Positions 8,883 to 16,457 of a DNA stretch of 48,006 nt are shown here, in pieces. This DNA comes from Agrilactobacillus composti DSM 18527 = JCM 14202 (GTDB lineage: Bacteria > Bacillota > Bacilli > Lactobacillales > Lactobacillaceae): contig NZ_AZGA01000015.1 of NCBI RefSeq assembly GCF_001436375.1, positions 1-48,006 on the forward strand, written 5' to 3'. The position numbers were made by a program, and so were the translations under genes. The notes under the pieces were generated by a model. It saw only the letters and a program-made list of their open reading frames with translations. It searched no databases and was not told the DNA's origin. Each line of letters opens with the position of its first letter. Position 1 is the first letter of the stretch.

Positions 8883-8936
8883 CCAGACTAAATCAGGCAT
8901 TAAGGTAACAACAATTGATTGAAGGAGTTGCGTTAT

Positions 8937-9404
8937 ATGCACGTTAGCAAAAACTTTGAACAAGGCATTTTCGTTTTACTCATTTTAGCCACACAATTTG
9001 ATCACCGCCCCCTAAAAAGCAGTCAGTTAAGTGAGGTCATGCAGGTTTCCGACTCATCTTTAAAGAAAACTCTGCGAAAATTGGTGGTCGCTGATTTAAT
9101 TGAATCGACAGCCAGTAAGGATGGGGGCTTTATTTTAAAGCGGACACCTGAAAAAATATCCTTGCTAGATGTCATGCAAGCCATCGATGCGCCGTTGATC
9201 AATTACACGTCAACGCGAGTCGCTCAAAGTATTTTTCCGGACACCGCCCACACGAAACAAAGTGAATTAATCGTCGCACAAGCCCTTGAAAAAGGTGGCA
9301 TCGCCTTTGGACAAGCACTAGCCCAAGTTAAGCTAGATCAACTCCTACAGACCGATAGCTGGTCAAAGGGCAGTATCGATTGGCGGCAACGCATCGTGCC
9401 TTAA
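8937..9404 (+). CDS. Rrf2-family transcriptional regulator (YwnA-like)
   Basis: 155 aa with an N-terminal winged helix (about 1-85; SDSSLKKTLRKLVVADLIES is the recognition region and wing). It lacks cysteines, so it cannot hold the Fe-S cluster of IscR or NsrR and must sense something else. I chose the ATG at 8937 because GAAGGAG (8921-8927) is 9 bp upstream; an in-frame TTG at 8919 overlaps the Shine-Dalgarno. It follows the YwnB-like gene and probably controls the promoter at 8239. A bidirectional terminator follows. Confidence 0.82.
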   Translation: MHVSKNFEQGIFVLLILATQFDHRPLKSSQLSEVMQVSDSSLKKTLRKLVVADLIESTASKDGGFILKRTPEKISLLDVMQAIDAPLINYTSTRVAQSIFPDTAHTKQSELIVAQALEKGGIAFGQALAQVKLDQLLQTDSWSKGSIDWRQRIVP

Positions 9405-9406
9405 CC

Positions 9407-9469
9407 AAAAAAGAAGGACCCTGTTATTATTAGATTTTTCAGCTAATAATTGCAGGGCCCTTCTTTTTT
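9407..9469. terminator. Bidirectional intrinsic terminator
   Basis: A long stem-loop (AAAAAAGAAGG and TTATTATTAG arms facing CTAATAAT and CCTTCTTTTTT) lies between the convergent Rrf2 gene and GtrA copy 2. Both strands have T-rich 3' arms. Confidence 0.9.
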
Positions 9470-9489
9470 CAGATACTTTTTATTGGAAT

Positions 9490-10011
9490 TTATACTTTTT
9501 TCATAATTTTAAACTTCATCATGGGATAATTGATGGCAACTTGTAGGCAAATGTTGAACACGTTAGCCAAGGTAGGGGCAAAACTACCGGCAAAAGGACT
9601 AACCAAGGCAATCACATAAGGCGGTAGCCAAATGGACAATAAACCCACAAAGATGACAGTGCCAATGTACCAAGGCATCACTTTGCCAATTTCCACATCA
9701 GCCCCAAAGACGACTTTCCGTTGGACAATGAAATTCACAATTTGCGCGGCCATATAAGCCAGTAAGAAACTCAAGAAACCACCTAGCCCACCTTGGGTAA
9801 GGCCATAGTTAAAAATAAACCAATGCAGCGAAATGCTGCTTAAACCTTTGAACAGTAGCCCTGTTCCCAGCCATAATACAATGAAATTGGTCACCGTTGC
9901 CACATTCCCCATGATATTGAATAAAATAAATTCATACATGCTGGGATGTTGCACCTTATAGTGCTTGATCACTGAGACTAGCCGGTTTTGTTGCAATTGT
10001 TTACGTTCCAT
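9490..10011 (-). CDS. GtrA-like polytopic membrane protein (copy 2)
   Basis: 173 aa, four predicted membrane segments, and the NFIVQRKVVFGA motif of the GtrA family. It is a close paralogue of the protein at 3129-3653, which suggests duplication within the locus; the two differ mostly in the N-terminal tail and the last two loops. It is monocistronic. I chose the ATG at 10011, with GGAG 8 bp upstream; the open frame continues to a GTG at 10020. The leader holds a 10-bp palindrome, TGACCGGTCA (10047-10056), of unknown meaning. The sugar-lipid handled is unknown. Confidence 0.8.
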   Translation of the reverse strand: MERKQLQQNRLVSVIKHYKVQHPSMYEFILFNIMGNVATVTNFIVLWLGTGLLFKGLSSISLHWFIFNYGLTQGGLGGFLSFLLAYMAAQIVNFIVQRKVVFGADVEIGKVMPWYIGTVIFVGLLSIWLPPYVIALVSPFAGSFAPTLANVFNICLQVAINYPMMKFKIMKKV

Positions 10012-10154
10012 GAAACTCACTCCACTCTGTGCGAACCCTCATGACGTGACCGGTCATCCGATTCGACTTACCAGTCTATTATGCCACACTAAGTCTGATG
10101 TTTGGGGGTTTATGCTCAAAAAAATAAAGCGGTTTCATATTTTTTTAGCAAAAA

Positions 10155-10187
10155 GGGATGTTACTGGCATTTAGCCACTGACATCCC
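10155..10187 (-). terminator. Intrinsic terminator of the mannose-family PTS operon
   Basis: Stem GGGATGT/ACATCCC extended by CTGGC/GCCAC, followed on the minus strand by CCCTTTTTGC. It lies just beyond the stop of the GH13 gene at 10198. Confidence 0.8.
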
Positions 10188-10197
10188 TTAAAAAAAA

Positions 10198-11892
10198 TTA
10201 TTTCAAACTGTAAACTAAACCGGCATATGGTTCAAGCTTAACCTGTTTATCTTGAATCGATGCATCATGTTGCCCATTAGCAAGTAACAATTTAGACGTT
10301 TGATAAGCCACTGACTTCGGAATTTGGTAATCAATAGTTTTGTCTGTGAAATTCGCAATGACCAATAATTTTTGGTCAGACCCTACACGGAGATAACTAT
10401 AAACATCCGGATTATCAGCATCGAGTAATTCATATTTGCCAGTGGTGACAATATCATAGTCATGGCGCAATTTGATCAGCTGTTGGTAGAAGTAAAAAAC
10501 GGAATCAGGATCAGCCAAAGCCTTTTCAATGTTCACCGTTTGATAATTGGGATTTAACTTGAACCAGGGTTGGCCCGTGGTAAAACCAGCGTTTTTACCG
10601 TCATTCCAAGGTATCGGTGTCCGAGCATTATCTCTGGACTTTAAGTAAATAGCCCGCATGGTACTAGCTTCATCAAAATGATGTTCTTGGGTGAATTCCC
10701 GATAAATATTTTTGGTTTCAATATCCTGATAATCGTCGATGGATTTAAAGGCGGCATTGGTCATGCCAATTTCTTCACCTTCATAAACATAAGGTGTCCC
10801 TTGCAATAAATGTAAAACCAGCCCCAACATCTTGGCGGATTTAACTCGATATTCAGGCCGTTCATCCCCAAAGCGGGTCACCGGTCTAGCCTGATCATGA
10901 TTGCTCCAGTAAAGACTGTTCCAGCCATCATTGGCATACATTTTTTCCTGCCAGCGGGTCAAAACTTCTTTTAAGTCCACCAGCTTGAAGCGTTTTTCAG
11001 AAAACTTGCCGTAATCCCCATAGTCTAAATGCATATGATCAAAATTAAACACCATGTTTAATTCTTCCCGCTGGGCTTTGGCATACAAGACACCTTCATC
11101 AGCACTGGTATGGGGCGTTTCGCCGACAGTCATAATATCATAATTTTTTAAGACTTCCCGATTCATTTCATGTAAGTACTGATGCACTTTCGGCCCATTG
11201 GCCGCCCCAGCATAGTAGCTGCCATAATCTTTATTTTGAATGACCGGACCATCAGGATAGGCAGGATCTTTAGAAATCAAAGAAATGACATCCATTCTAA
11301 AGCCATCAATACCCTTGTCTAACCAAAAACGCATTAGATCATAGACCTCTTGGCGCACCTTAGGATTTTCCCAGTTTAAATCTGGTTGTTGTTTGGCAAA
11401 CAAATGTAAATAATATTGGGCCACACTATCCTCATAGGTCCAAGTGGAGCCCCCAAAACTAGAGCCCCAATTATTAGGTTCATGGCCATCAACGGGATCC
11501 TTCCAAATATAATAATCATGATAGGGATTATCTTTAGACTGTTTGGCTTGTTGGAACCAGGGATGTTGATCTGAGGTGTGGTTCACGACTAAATCCAAAA
11601 TAATCTTCAAACCCTTGTCATGAGCGGTCTTTAAAAGTTCATCAAATTCTGCCATGGTGCCAAGTTCTGGTTCAACTTCCCGATAATTAGCAATGTCGTA
11701 GCCATTGTCAACTTGTGGTGATTTATAAATTGGATTGAGCCAGAGCACGTCTACCCCTAGCTTGACCAAATAATCCAATTTTTCCGTAATGCCCTTTAAA
11801 TCACCAATACCATCCCCGTTGGCATCATAAAAGCTCTTGGGATAGATCTGATAAACAACACTTTTTTTCCACCAAGGTATTTCTTTATTCAT
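10198..11892 (-). CDS. GH13_31 alpha-glucosidase, oligo-1,6-glucosidase type
   Basis: 564 aa cytoplasmic enzyme. GH13 regions: VVYQIYPKSFYDANGDGIGD (11-31), DLVVNHTSDQHPWF, nucleophile Asp201 in GFRMDVIS, acid/base Glu258 in VGETPH, and Asp333 in SNHDQARP. Val202 directly after the nucleophile is the residue known to favour alpha-1,6 over alpha-1,4 bonds, so isomaltose-type sugars are the likely substrates. It is the last gene of a mannose-family PTS operon. Its start lies inside the last codons of the IIA gene; ATG at 11892 is chosen, and 11895 is nearly as good. How a GH13_31 enzyme would act on a PTS-phosphorylated sugar is not obvious; it may act on unphosphorylated or partly hydrolysed sugar. 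Confidence 0.9.
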   Translation of the reverse strand: MNKEIPWWKKSVVYQIYPKSFYDANGDGIGDLKGITEKLDYLVKLGVDVLWLNPIYKSPQVDNGYDIANYREVEPELGTMAEFDELLKTAHDKGLKIILDLVVNHTSDQHPWFQQAKQSKDNPYHDYYIWKDPVDGHEPNNWGSSFGGSTWTYEDSVAQYYLHLFAKQQPDLNWENPKVRQEVYDLMRFWLDKGIDGFRMDVISLISKDPAYPDGPVIQNKDYGSYYAGAANGPKVHQYLHEMNREVLKNYDIMTVGETPHTSADEGVLYAKAQREELNMVFNFDHMHLDYGDYGKFSEKRFKLVDLKEVLTRWQEKMYANDGWNSLYWSNHDQARPVTRFGDERPEYRVKSAKMLGLVLHLLQGTPYVYEGEEIGMTNAAFKSIDDYQDIETKNIYREFTQEHHFDEASTMRAIYLKSRDNARTPIPWNDGKNAGFTTGQPWFKLNPNYQTVNIEKALADPDSVFYFYQQLIKLRHDYDIVTTGKYELLDADNPDVYSYLRVGSDQKLLVIANFTDKTIDYQIPKSVAYQTSKLLLANGQHDASIQDKQVKLEPYAGLVYSLK

Positions 11893-12304
11893 CATCGTCA
11901 TCTTCCACCTGTAAATCATTGATATATACAATTGCATCTTTTGCTTGTTCAATAATCGCCTTAACGCGATTGGAACTGATATAAGCCGTTTTTGGTTCCA
12001 TGGCAAAAGCTAACGCCAGTGGTAAATTCATCCCACTGATAATTTGAGTATGGGGCCGTGTCCGATAGACAAAAAACTTTTGGTTCACACTACCCGCCAT
12101 CATATCGGTCAGAATAATCACTTCTGTGTCTGCGTCAAAGGTTGCCATCAACTTTTGTACTTTAGTTTCAATTGGTTCATTGTCCAAATAAGCGGACATT
12201 TCAATAATTTCATCTTTTGTGGCATCCCCGGTAATAAACTGCAAAGTATCTTTGAGCCCTTGGGCCATACGGTGATGCGATGCTAAAATAATTTTTCGTT
12301 CCAT
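11885..12304 (-). CDS. Mannose-family PTS EIIA component
   Basis: 139 aa. The N-terminus ILASHHRMAQGLKDTLQF places His10 as the residue phosphorylated by HPr. The core TDMMAGSVNQKF matches the EIIA-Man loop. The tail VEDDDDE is acidic, and its GAT codons contain the start of the following GH13 gene. It is fourth in the order B-C-D-A. It passes phosphate from HPr to the IIB protein encoded at 13959-14420. Confidence 0.92.
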   Translation of the reverse strand: MERKIILASHHRMAQGLKDTLQFITGDATKDEIIEMSAYLDNEPIETKVQKLMATFDADTEVIILTDMMAGSVNQKFFVYRTRPHTQIISGMNLPLALAFAMEPKTAYISSNRVKAIIEQAKDAIVYINDLQVEDDDDE

Positions 12305-12314
12305 TTTATGTCTC

Positions 12315-13139
12315 CTATGCCTTGAATACGCCGAAGAATGAGCCTGCTAAAGCAATCACAATGACTAACAAGATGATCCGCGTTGGGGTCCATTTCTTGT
12401 TATCTAGTAATTTGTAAACCAATAAGGTCAATAGGGCTGGTAATAAAGCCGGCATGATTTTATCTAAAACGCCGGACTGTAACGCTAACCCAACTTTACC
12501 AAACTGAAACTTTAACGGTGTCTGTACCTTGACCACAGTTGCCACTAATGCGCCCACAACACTTAAGCCCATGATAGAAGCGGCTTCGGTAAATAAAGTC
12601 ATTTTGCTGCCCAGGGTAGTCACTAATTTAGTGCCTGACGTATAGCCCACTTCAAACATTTTTACTTTGACAAACCAGAAAACAATATTGGCGATCAGCC
12701 AAACAATTGCCCCCAGCGGATTACCTTGAAGGGCCATATACCCGGAAATAGAACCGATAATGGTTGGCCACAATACCCAAACTAAAGTGTCCCCAACACC
12801 GGCTAAGGGGCCCATTAGACTGGTTTTCAAGGATTGCACGGCGTCCTTGGATTTAATCCCATCTTTGGCTTCCATTGCAGTTGTCGCCCCAAGGATCATA
12901 CTGGACATGACCGTCGTTGAATTAAAGTAATTAAAATGATTATCCAAAGCTGCTTGATAGTCATCATCATTTTTATAAATCTTCCGTAAAATTGGTGCCA
13001 ATGCCCAAGCAACAGCGGGCCCCATCTGGGATTCGTAATTGAATAGATTCACAGCCATAAAATTATAACGGACCCCAGCCCGTCTTAAATCTTTTTTAGT
13101 AATGTCCGGATTATTTTGTTTTTGTATTTGATCACTCAT
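12315..13139 (-). CDS. Mannose-family PTS EIID component
   Basis: 274 aa. It begins MSDQIQKQNNPDITKKDLRRAG and has the family segments MGPAVAWALAPILRKIY and GPLAGVGDTLVW. Membrane segments lie mostly in the C-terminal half. With IIC it forms the membrane channel. The start at 13139 overlaps the acidic tail and stop of the IIC gene (ATGAGTGA); ATG at 13142 is an alternative. GAGG from the IIC tail codons serves as Shine-Dalgarno. The open frame upstream of this start is the IIC gene read out of frame. Confidence 0.92.
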   Translation of the reverse strand: MSDQIQKQNNPDITKKDLRRAGVRYNFMAVNLFNYESQMGPAVAWALAPILRKIYKNDDDYQAALDNHFNYFNSTTVMSSMILGATTAMEAKDGIKSKDAVQSLKTSLMGPLAGVGDTLVWVLWPTIIGSISGYMALQGNPLGAIVWLIANIVFWFVKVKMFEVGYTSGTKLVTTLGSKMTLFTEAASIMGLSVVGALVATVVKVQTPLKFQFGKVGLALQSGVLDKIMPALLPALLTLLVYKLLDNKKWTPTRIILLVIVIALAGSFFGVFKA

Positions 13140-13941
13140 CATAATCATCCTCATCTTCATCGTTATCTGCGGTTGCATTATTTGCTGTAGCGGCGGTTGT
13201 GTCTGCCTTGCGAGATTCTGAAGTGAAGTACCAATAGGCGCCGGCAAACCCGATTAAGGCAATCCCAAGAACAGGTACTTTCAAATAGGCTGCCAAAACA
13301 AAACCGACGATGATATAAGGTAAGAATTTCTTAACTGGCATGTAGTGCATCAACATGGCAATCCCCACGACTGGGAGCATACCCCCGGCAATGGTCAGGC
13401 CATTGGTGACCCATTTAGGGATAACCGTCAAAATAAACTTAACAACTTGTGGTCCGACTAAGACAACCAAAGCAGTTGGCACTGCCGTTTGCAAACTAAA
13501 CAATAGTGGCCCTAACCAAGCTTCACGCCGCATTTTTGAAAACTTATGGGCGTTGGTATCTGTTTGCATTTTATGTGCCAAGAAGTTACAAATGATCCGT
13601 GCTAAGACTTCTAATTGAATGGCAATCAACCCAACGGGCAATCCCACGGCAATGGCGGCATTGATCCCAGCACCTGTTCTAATAGCGACAAAGGCGCCGA
13701 CGATCGTTGCCAACCCATAGTTTGGTGCCGAAGCGCCACCAAGGGCTGCAACCCCCAGCATCATTAATTGGAAAGTCCCACCAATGACTAACGCTGTATG
13801 CAGATCCCCCATGATCAACCCCGTGATGGTCCCCACAATAACTGGGAACCAGGACATAATTACCAGACCATTTTGGTCAACCGTCATGTACCCGGCCAAA
13901 AGAATGATTAAGATATCTTGTAAAATTTGAATCCCAGACAT
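13132..13941 (-). CDS. Mannose-family PTS EIIC component
   Basis: 269 aa, multi-spanning. It carries the EIIC-Man/Sor signature: GTFQLMMLGVAALGGASAPN, a long glycine-rich membrane core, and an acidic cytoplasmic tail (DNDEDEDDYDE). It forms the sugar channel with IID. The GAT/GAG codons of the tail also supply the binding site and start codon of the IID gene. It lies 17 bp after the IIB gene. The transported sugar is unknown; the GH13_31 partner suggests an alpha-glucoside. Confidence 0.92.
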   Translation of the reverse strand: MSGIQILQDILIILLAGYMTVDQNGLVIMSWFPVIVGTITGLIMGDLHTALVIGGTFQLMMLGVAALGGASAPNYGLATIVGAFVAIRTGAGINAAIAVGLPVGLIAIQLEVLARIICNFLAHKMQTDTNAHKFSKMRREAWLGPLLFSLQTAVPTALVVLVGPQVVKFILTVIPKWVTNGLTIAGGMLPVVGIAMLMHYMPVKKFLPYIIVGFVLAAYLKVPVLGIALIGFAGAYWYFTSESRKADTTAATANNATADNDEDEDDYDE

Positions 13942-13958
13942 AATTTTTCACCTTTACT

Positions 13959-14420
13959 TTAATAGTTTTCTTCAGGATCTGTCGGTACATATTGAATAAC
14001 CACTGGGATGCCCTTAGACTTGATCGTCTCTAAGTCAGCTTTTTCAGTGTCATCTAAAGCAACAAACTTCGTCACAGGTTTGCGACCATCTTCATTAAAG
14101 ATGATCCCCAAGTCAACTTTAGGAATTTGAACGCCACCTTCAATTAACTTCAGGAGGGTTGCCGGTTCCTTAACCAGGATCAAAACCCGTTGGGCGTCAT
14201 ACTTGCCGGCATTGAAATTAGTGATGGCTTTTTGAGTATCAATGATGGACATCCCAGTCCCTGCAGGTTTGGACATGCGCATGCTGGCCTTAATGGTTTC
14301 ATTTTGACTGATCTCATCATCCACAACCATAAAGCGTTTGACTTGTAAACTTTGGGCCCATTGGTTGACGATTAACCCATGAATTAAACGTTGGTCGATT
14401 CTTGCTAAAACTACTGTCAT
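13959..14420 (-). CDS. Mannose-family PTS EIIB component
   Basis: 153 aa. ARIDQRLIHGLIVNQWAQ carries the phosphorylated His (residue 14) in the RLIHG motif. It accepts phosphate from EIIA and donates it to the incoming sugar. The ATG at 14420 has GGAGG 9-10 bp upstream; the open frame extends 11 codons further without a binding site. First gene of the PTS operon. A cre-like site and a LacI operator copy lie upstream, which suggests double control by catabolite repression and the LacI protein at 14525. Confidence 0.93.
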   Translation of the reverse strand: MTVVLARIDQRLIHGLIVNQWAQSLQVKRFMVVDDEISQNETIKASMRMSKPAGTGMSIIDTQKAITNFNAGKYDAQRVLILVKEPATLLKLIEGGVQIPKVDLGIIFNEDGRKPVTKFVALDDTEKADLETIKSKGIPVVIQYVPTDPEENY

Positions 14421-14438
14421 AATATAATTCCTCCATTT

Positions 14439-14452
14439 TGAAATTGATTTCA
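14439..14452. promoter_or_regulatory. cre-like site upstream of the PTS operon
   Basis: TGAAATTGATTTCA matches the CcpA box pattern TGNNANCGNTNNCA except for T in place of the central C. It is 18 bp upstream of the IIB start codon. Confidence 0.5.
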
Positions 14453-14491
14453 ATTCATATATATCAGTGTTTATGTCTTAATTTTTGGTAT

Positions 14492-14511
14492 TTTTGATAT
14501 CGATACCAAAA
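14492..14511. promoter_or_regulatory. LacI operator copy 1, upstream of PTS operon
   Basis: On the minus strand this reads TTTTGGTATCGATATCAAAA, a near-perfect palindrome. The same core recurs at 15601-15618 and, with one change, at 15518-15534. All three copies flank or overlap the LacI-family gene 14525-15532, which is therefore the likely binder. Confidence 0.75.
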
Positions 14512-14524
14512 ATACTTTGAAAAA

Positions 14525-15532
14525 TTATGCCGATTCTCGCGGCACAATTTGTAAATCCAATTTAATTTTTTGTGCTGGTTCCGTGGTCCCTTTAATATTA
14601 TCAATCAATACTTCAGCGACTTGTTGGCCCATCTGCGTGATGGGTTGGCGAATCGTGGTCAAGGGATAACTTAAAAACTTCGCCAGGGGCTGATCGTCTA
14701 CGCCCAGGACACTTAAATCCTGGGGAATCTGAATGTTCAAACTTTTGGCTAAACTCACGATCCCCGTGGCCACTTCGTCGCTGCCAGTAATAATGGCATC
14801 CGGTTTTTGGGCCATTTGACTGAGTTGTTTTAAAATAGCTTGGCCATCTTCAATACTGTGGGCATTGGTGAATAACCAGGCGGGATTAAAGCTCAAGTCA
14901 TGGGCTTGTAAAGCCGTGGTGAATCCTAGGTAACGATCGCTATCAAAATTTTTGCCCCGTTGTTGTAGTAGCAAACTGTCCCGGCCGGTACAGTAGGCAA
15001 TTTTTGTCTTACCCTTGCTGATAAGGTATTCGGTGCCTTGACGCAGACCGTTAAATTGATCCCCAATCACCATGGGAATGGTATCTTCATCCACATACTC
15101 GTTACAAACCGCAATTTGACCATATTTTTGATAGCCTTTGATAATATCCCAATCATTTTCCAAGGCACATAGGATAATACCATCCACCTGATGACGTTTT
15201 AAATAATCTAAGGCGGTTAATTCATTTTGTTTACGGCCAAAGGTTTGAATGATCAAGGTTTTATAATGCAGTTTATCAACGGTCCGTTCAATGGCATTAA
15301 TCAAATAAGAGAAAAACGGGTTGATGATTTCTGGCACAACTACGCCGATGGTCTGAGAACCTGAGCCCCGCATCTGCCGGGCGGCTTGCATGGGCACGTA
15401 ACCCAATTTATCCATGGCCCAAAACACTTTATCTTTTTTGGCTTTAGAAACATGGGGATAATCATTGATCACCCTGGAAACTGTTGTGACCGAAACCCCG
15501 GCCAATTGAGCCACTTCTGATATCGTTACCAA
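14525..15532 (-). CDS. LacI-family regulator of the mannose-family PTS/GH13 operon
   Basis: 335 aa. The helix-turn-helix (about 1-25: TISEVAQLAGVSVTTVSRVI) and hinge are followed by a periplasmic-binding-like effector domain (GVVVPEIINPFFSYLI ... DQPLAKFLSYPLTTIRQP). The start is TTG at 15532, with GAGGTGG 6 bp upstream; no ATG fits. The start codon sits within a copy of its presumed operator. It reads in the same direction as the PTS operon, which starts 105 bp downstream of its stop. Its own promoter (15568-15595) is flanked by operator copies, so autoregulation is likely. The effector is unknown. Confidence 0.9.
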   Translation of the reverse strand: MVTISEVAQLAGVSVTTVSRVINDYPHVSKAKKDKVFWAMDKLGYVPMQAARQMRGSGSQTIGVVVPEIINPFFSYLINAIERTVDKLHYKTLIIQTFGRKQNELTALDYLKRHQVDGIILCALENDWDIIKGYQKYGQIAVCNEYVDEDTIPMVIGDQFNGLRQGTEYLISKGKTKIAYCTGRDSLLLQQRGKNFDSDRYLGFTTALQAHDLSFNPAWLFTNAHSIEDGQAILKQLSQMAQKPDAIITGSDEVATGIVSLAKSLNIQIPQDLSVLGVDDQPLAKFLSYPLTTIRQPITQMGQQVAEVLIDNIKGTTEPAQKIKLDLQIVPRESA

Positions 15533-15534
15533 AA
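15518..15534. promoter_or_regulatory. LacI operator copy 3, overlapping the lacI start codon
   Basis: The minus strand reads TTTTGGTAACGATATCA, one base different from the other two copies. It covers the TTG start codon and codons 2-5. Because VTISEV is a common LacI N-terminus, part of the match could be coding chance. Confidence 0.45.
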
Positions 15535-15567
15535 TTTACCACCTCGCTTTATGTAATCGCTGACATC

Positions 15568-15595
15568 ATTATAGCACGGGTTTAAAAAAATTCAA
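15568..15595 (-). promoter_or_regulatory. Promoter of the LacI regulator gene
   Basis: On the minus strand TTGAAT (15595-15590) and TATAAT (15573-15568) are separated by 16 bp. An operator copy begins 6 bp upstream of the -35 box. Confidence 0.75.
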
Positions 15596-15600
15596 ATACT

Positions 15601-15618
15601 TTTTGGTATCGATATCAA
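15601..15618. promoter_or_regulatory. LacI operator copy 2, upstream of the lacI promoter
   Basis: TTTTGGTATCGATATCAA, identical in core to copy 1. It is positioned just upstream of the -35 box of the LacI gene. Confidence 0.75.
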
Positions 15619-15667
15619 TAATTCATTTCAACGAGCTAAATGCTACCCGCATGTTTTTTGAATGTCG

Positions 15668-16327
15668 TTAAGCGTGTTTGCTTGAACGTTGCCAGTCGTT
15701 AATTTTATTCAGCGTCAGGCGTTCCACCGTCAGCTCGGAAATATGAGTGCTGATCCAGTTAATGTCTTGATTCCACCAGGCAAACGCCGAAAGCGCCGTC
15801 CGAATTGCCAGTGGAAAGCGCATCTTAATGACGCTAGCCGGATTACCCCCAACGATGGCATAAGCTGGTACGTCTTTAGCAACCAAACTATTGGCCCCAA
15901 TAATAGCCCCATCGCCAATGGTCACCCCTGGTAGCACGGTGACGTTTTGCCCAAACCAAACGTCATTGCCCACAACGGTGTCGCCCTTTAAGGGTAAATC
16001 GGTTAATTGCGGGGTAAATTTTTCCCAGCCATTGGCTAAGATATTAAAGGGATAAGTGGTGGCCCCTTTTTGCACATGATTGGCGCCATTCATGATAAAC
16101 TCAATGCCCTTGGCGATGGCACAGAATTTGCCAATAATCAATTTATCTCCCAAGAATTCGTAATGATGGGTCACATGTTGTTCAAACTCCTCGGGGTGGT
16201 CAGGGTCATCATAATAGGTATAGTCCCCCACCAAAATATTCGGGCGGGTGATCACATTTTTGATGTAAACTACTTCTTTGATACTAGGATTAGGATAAAT
16301 TGCCTTTGGATCTGGTCCAATCGTCAT
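15668..16327 (-). CDS. CatB/Vat-type hexapeptide O-acetyltransferase
   Basis: 219 aa left-handed beta-helix enzyme of the xenobiotic acetyltransferase group. Features: LIIGKFCAIAKGIEFIMNGANH (catalytic His in the MNGANH loop), then hexapeptide repeats VVGNDVWFGQNVTVLPGVTIGDGAIIGANSLV and VGGNPASVIKMRF. Relatives include streptogramin A and chloramphenicol acetyltransferases, but many chromosomal members have unknown acceptors, so resistance should not be assumed. AAGGAG precedes the ATG. It is separated from idnO by a terminator, so it is probably a single-gene unit. Confidence 0.85.
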   Translation of the reverse strand: MTIGPDPKAIYPNPSIKEVVYIKNVITRPNILVGDYTYYDDPDHPEEFEQHVTHHYEFLGDKLIIGKFCAIAKGIEFIMNGANHVQKGATTYPFNILANGWEKFTPQLTDLPLKGDTVVGNDVWFGQNVTVLPGVTIGDGAIIGANSLVAKDVPAYAIVGGNPASVIKMRFPLAIRTALSAFAWWNQDINWISTHISELTVERLTLNKINDWQRSSKHA

Positions 16328-16401
16328 TTCGTCAACTCCTTGTGTATGCTATGTGTCTATTATTGTATGGCGTGGTTGGTTTTGCAATCCTTTTCAAAAC
16401 T

Positions 16402-16448
16402 AAAAAAAAAGAATTATCTGCCATCAACCAAGATCGCAAACAATTCTT
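16402..16448 (-). terminator. Intrinsic terminator of the idnD-idnO unit
   Basis: On the minus strand AAGAATTGTTTGC pairs with GCAGATAATTCTT (13 bp, two G-U pairs), followed by a run of nine T residues. It lies 10 bp beyond the idnO stop. Confidence 0.9.
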
Positions 16449-16457
16449 AAATACCAT

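Noticed and set aside
10198-11892. Trehalose-6-phosphate hydrolase as the PTS-linked enzyme
   Set aside because: The PTS is mannose-type rather than trehalose-type, and the motifs (GFRMDVIS) match oligo-1,6-glucosidases better.
15668-16327. Streptogramin or chloramphenicol resistance gene
   Set aside because: The family includes such enzymes, but chromosomal relatives are diverse and nothing here ties this copy to resistance.
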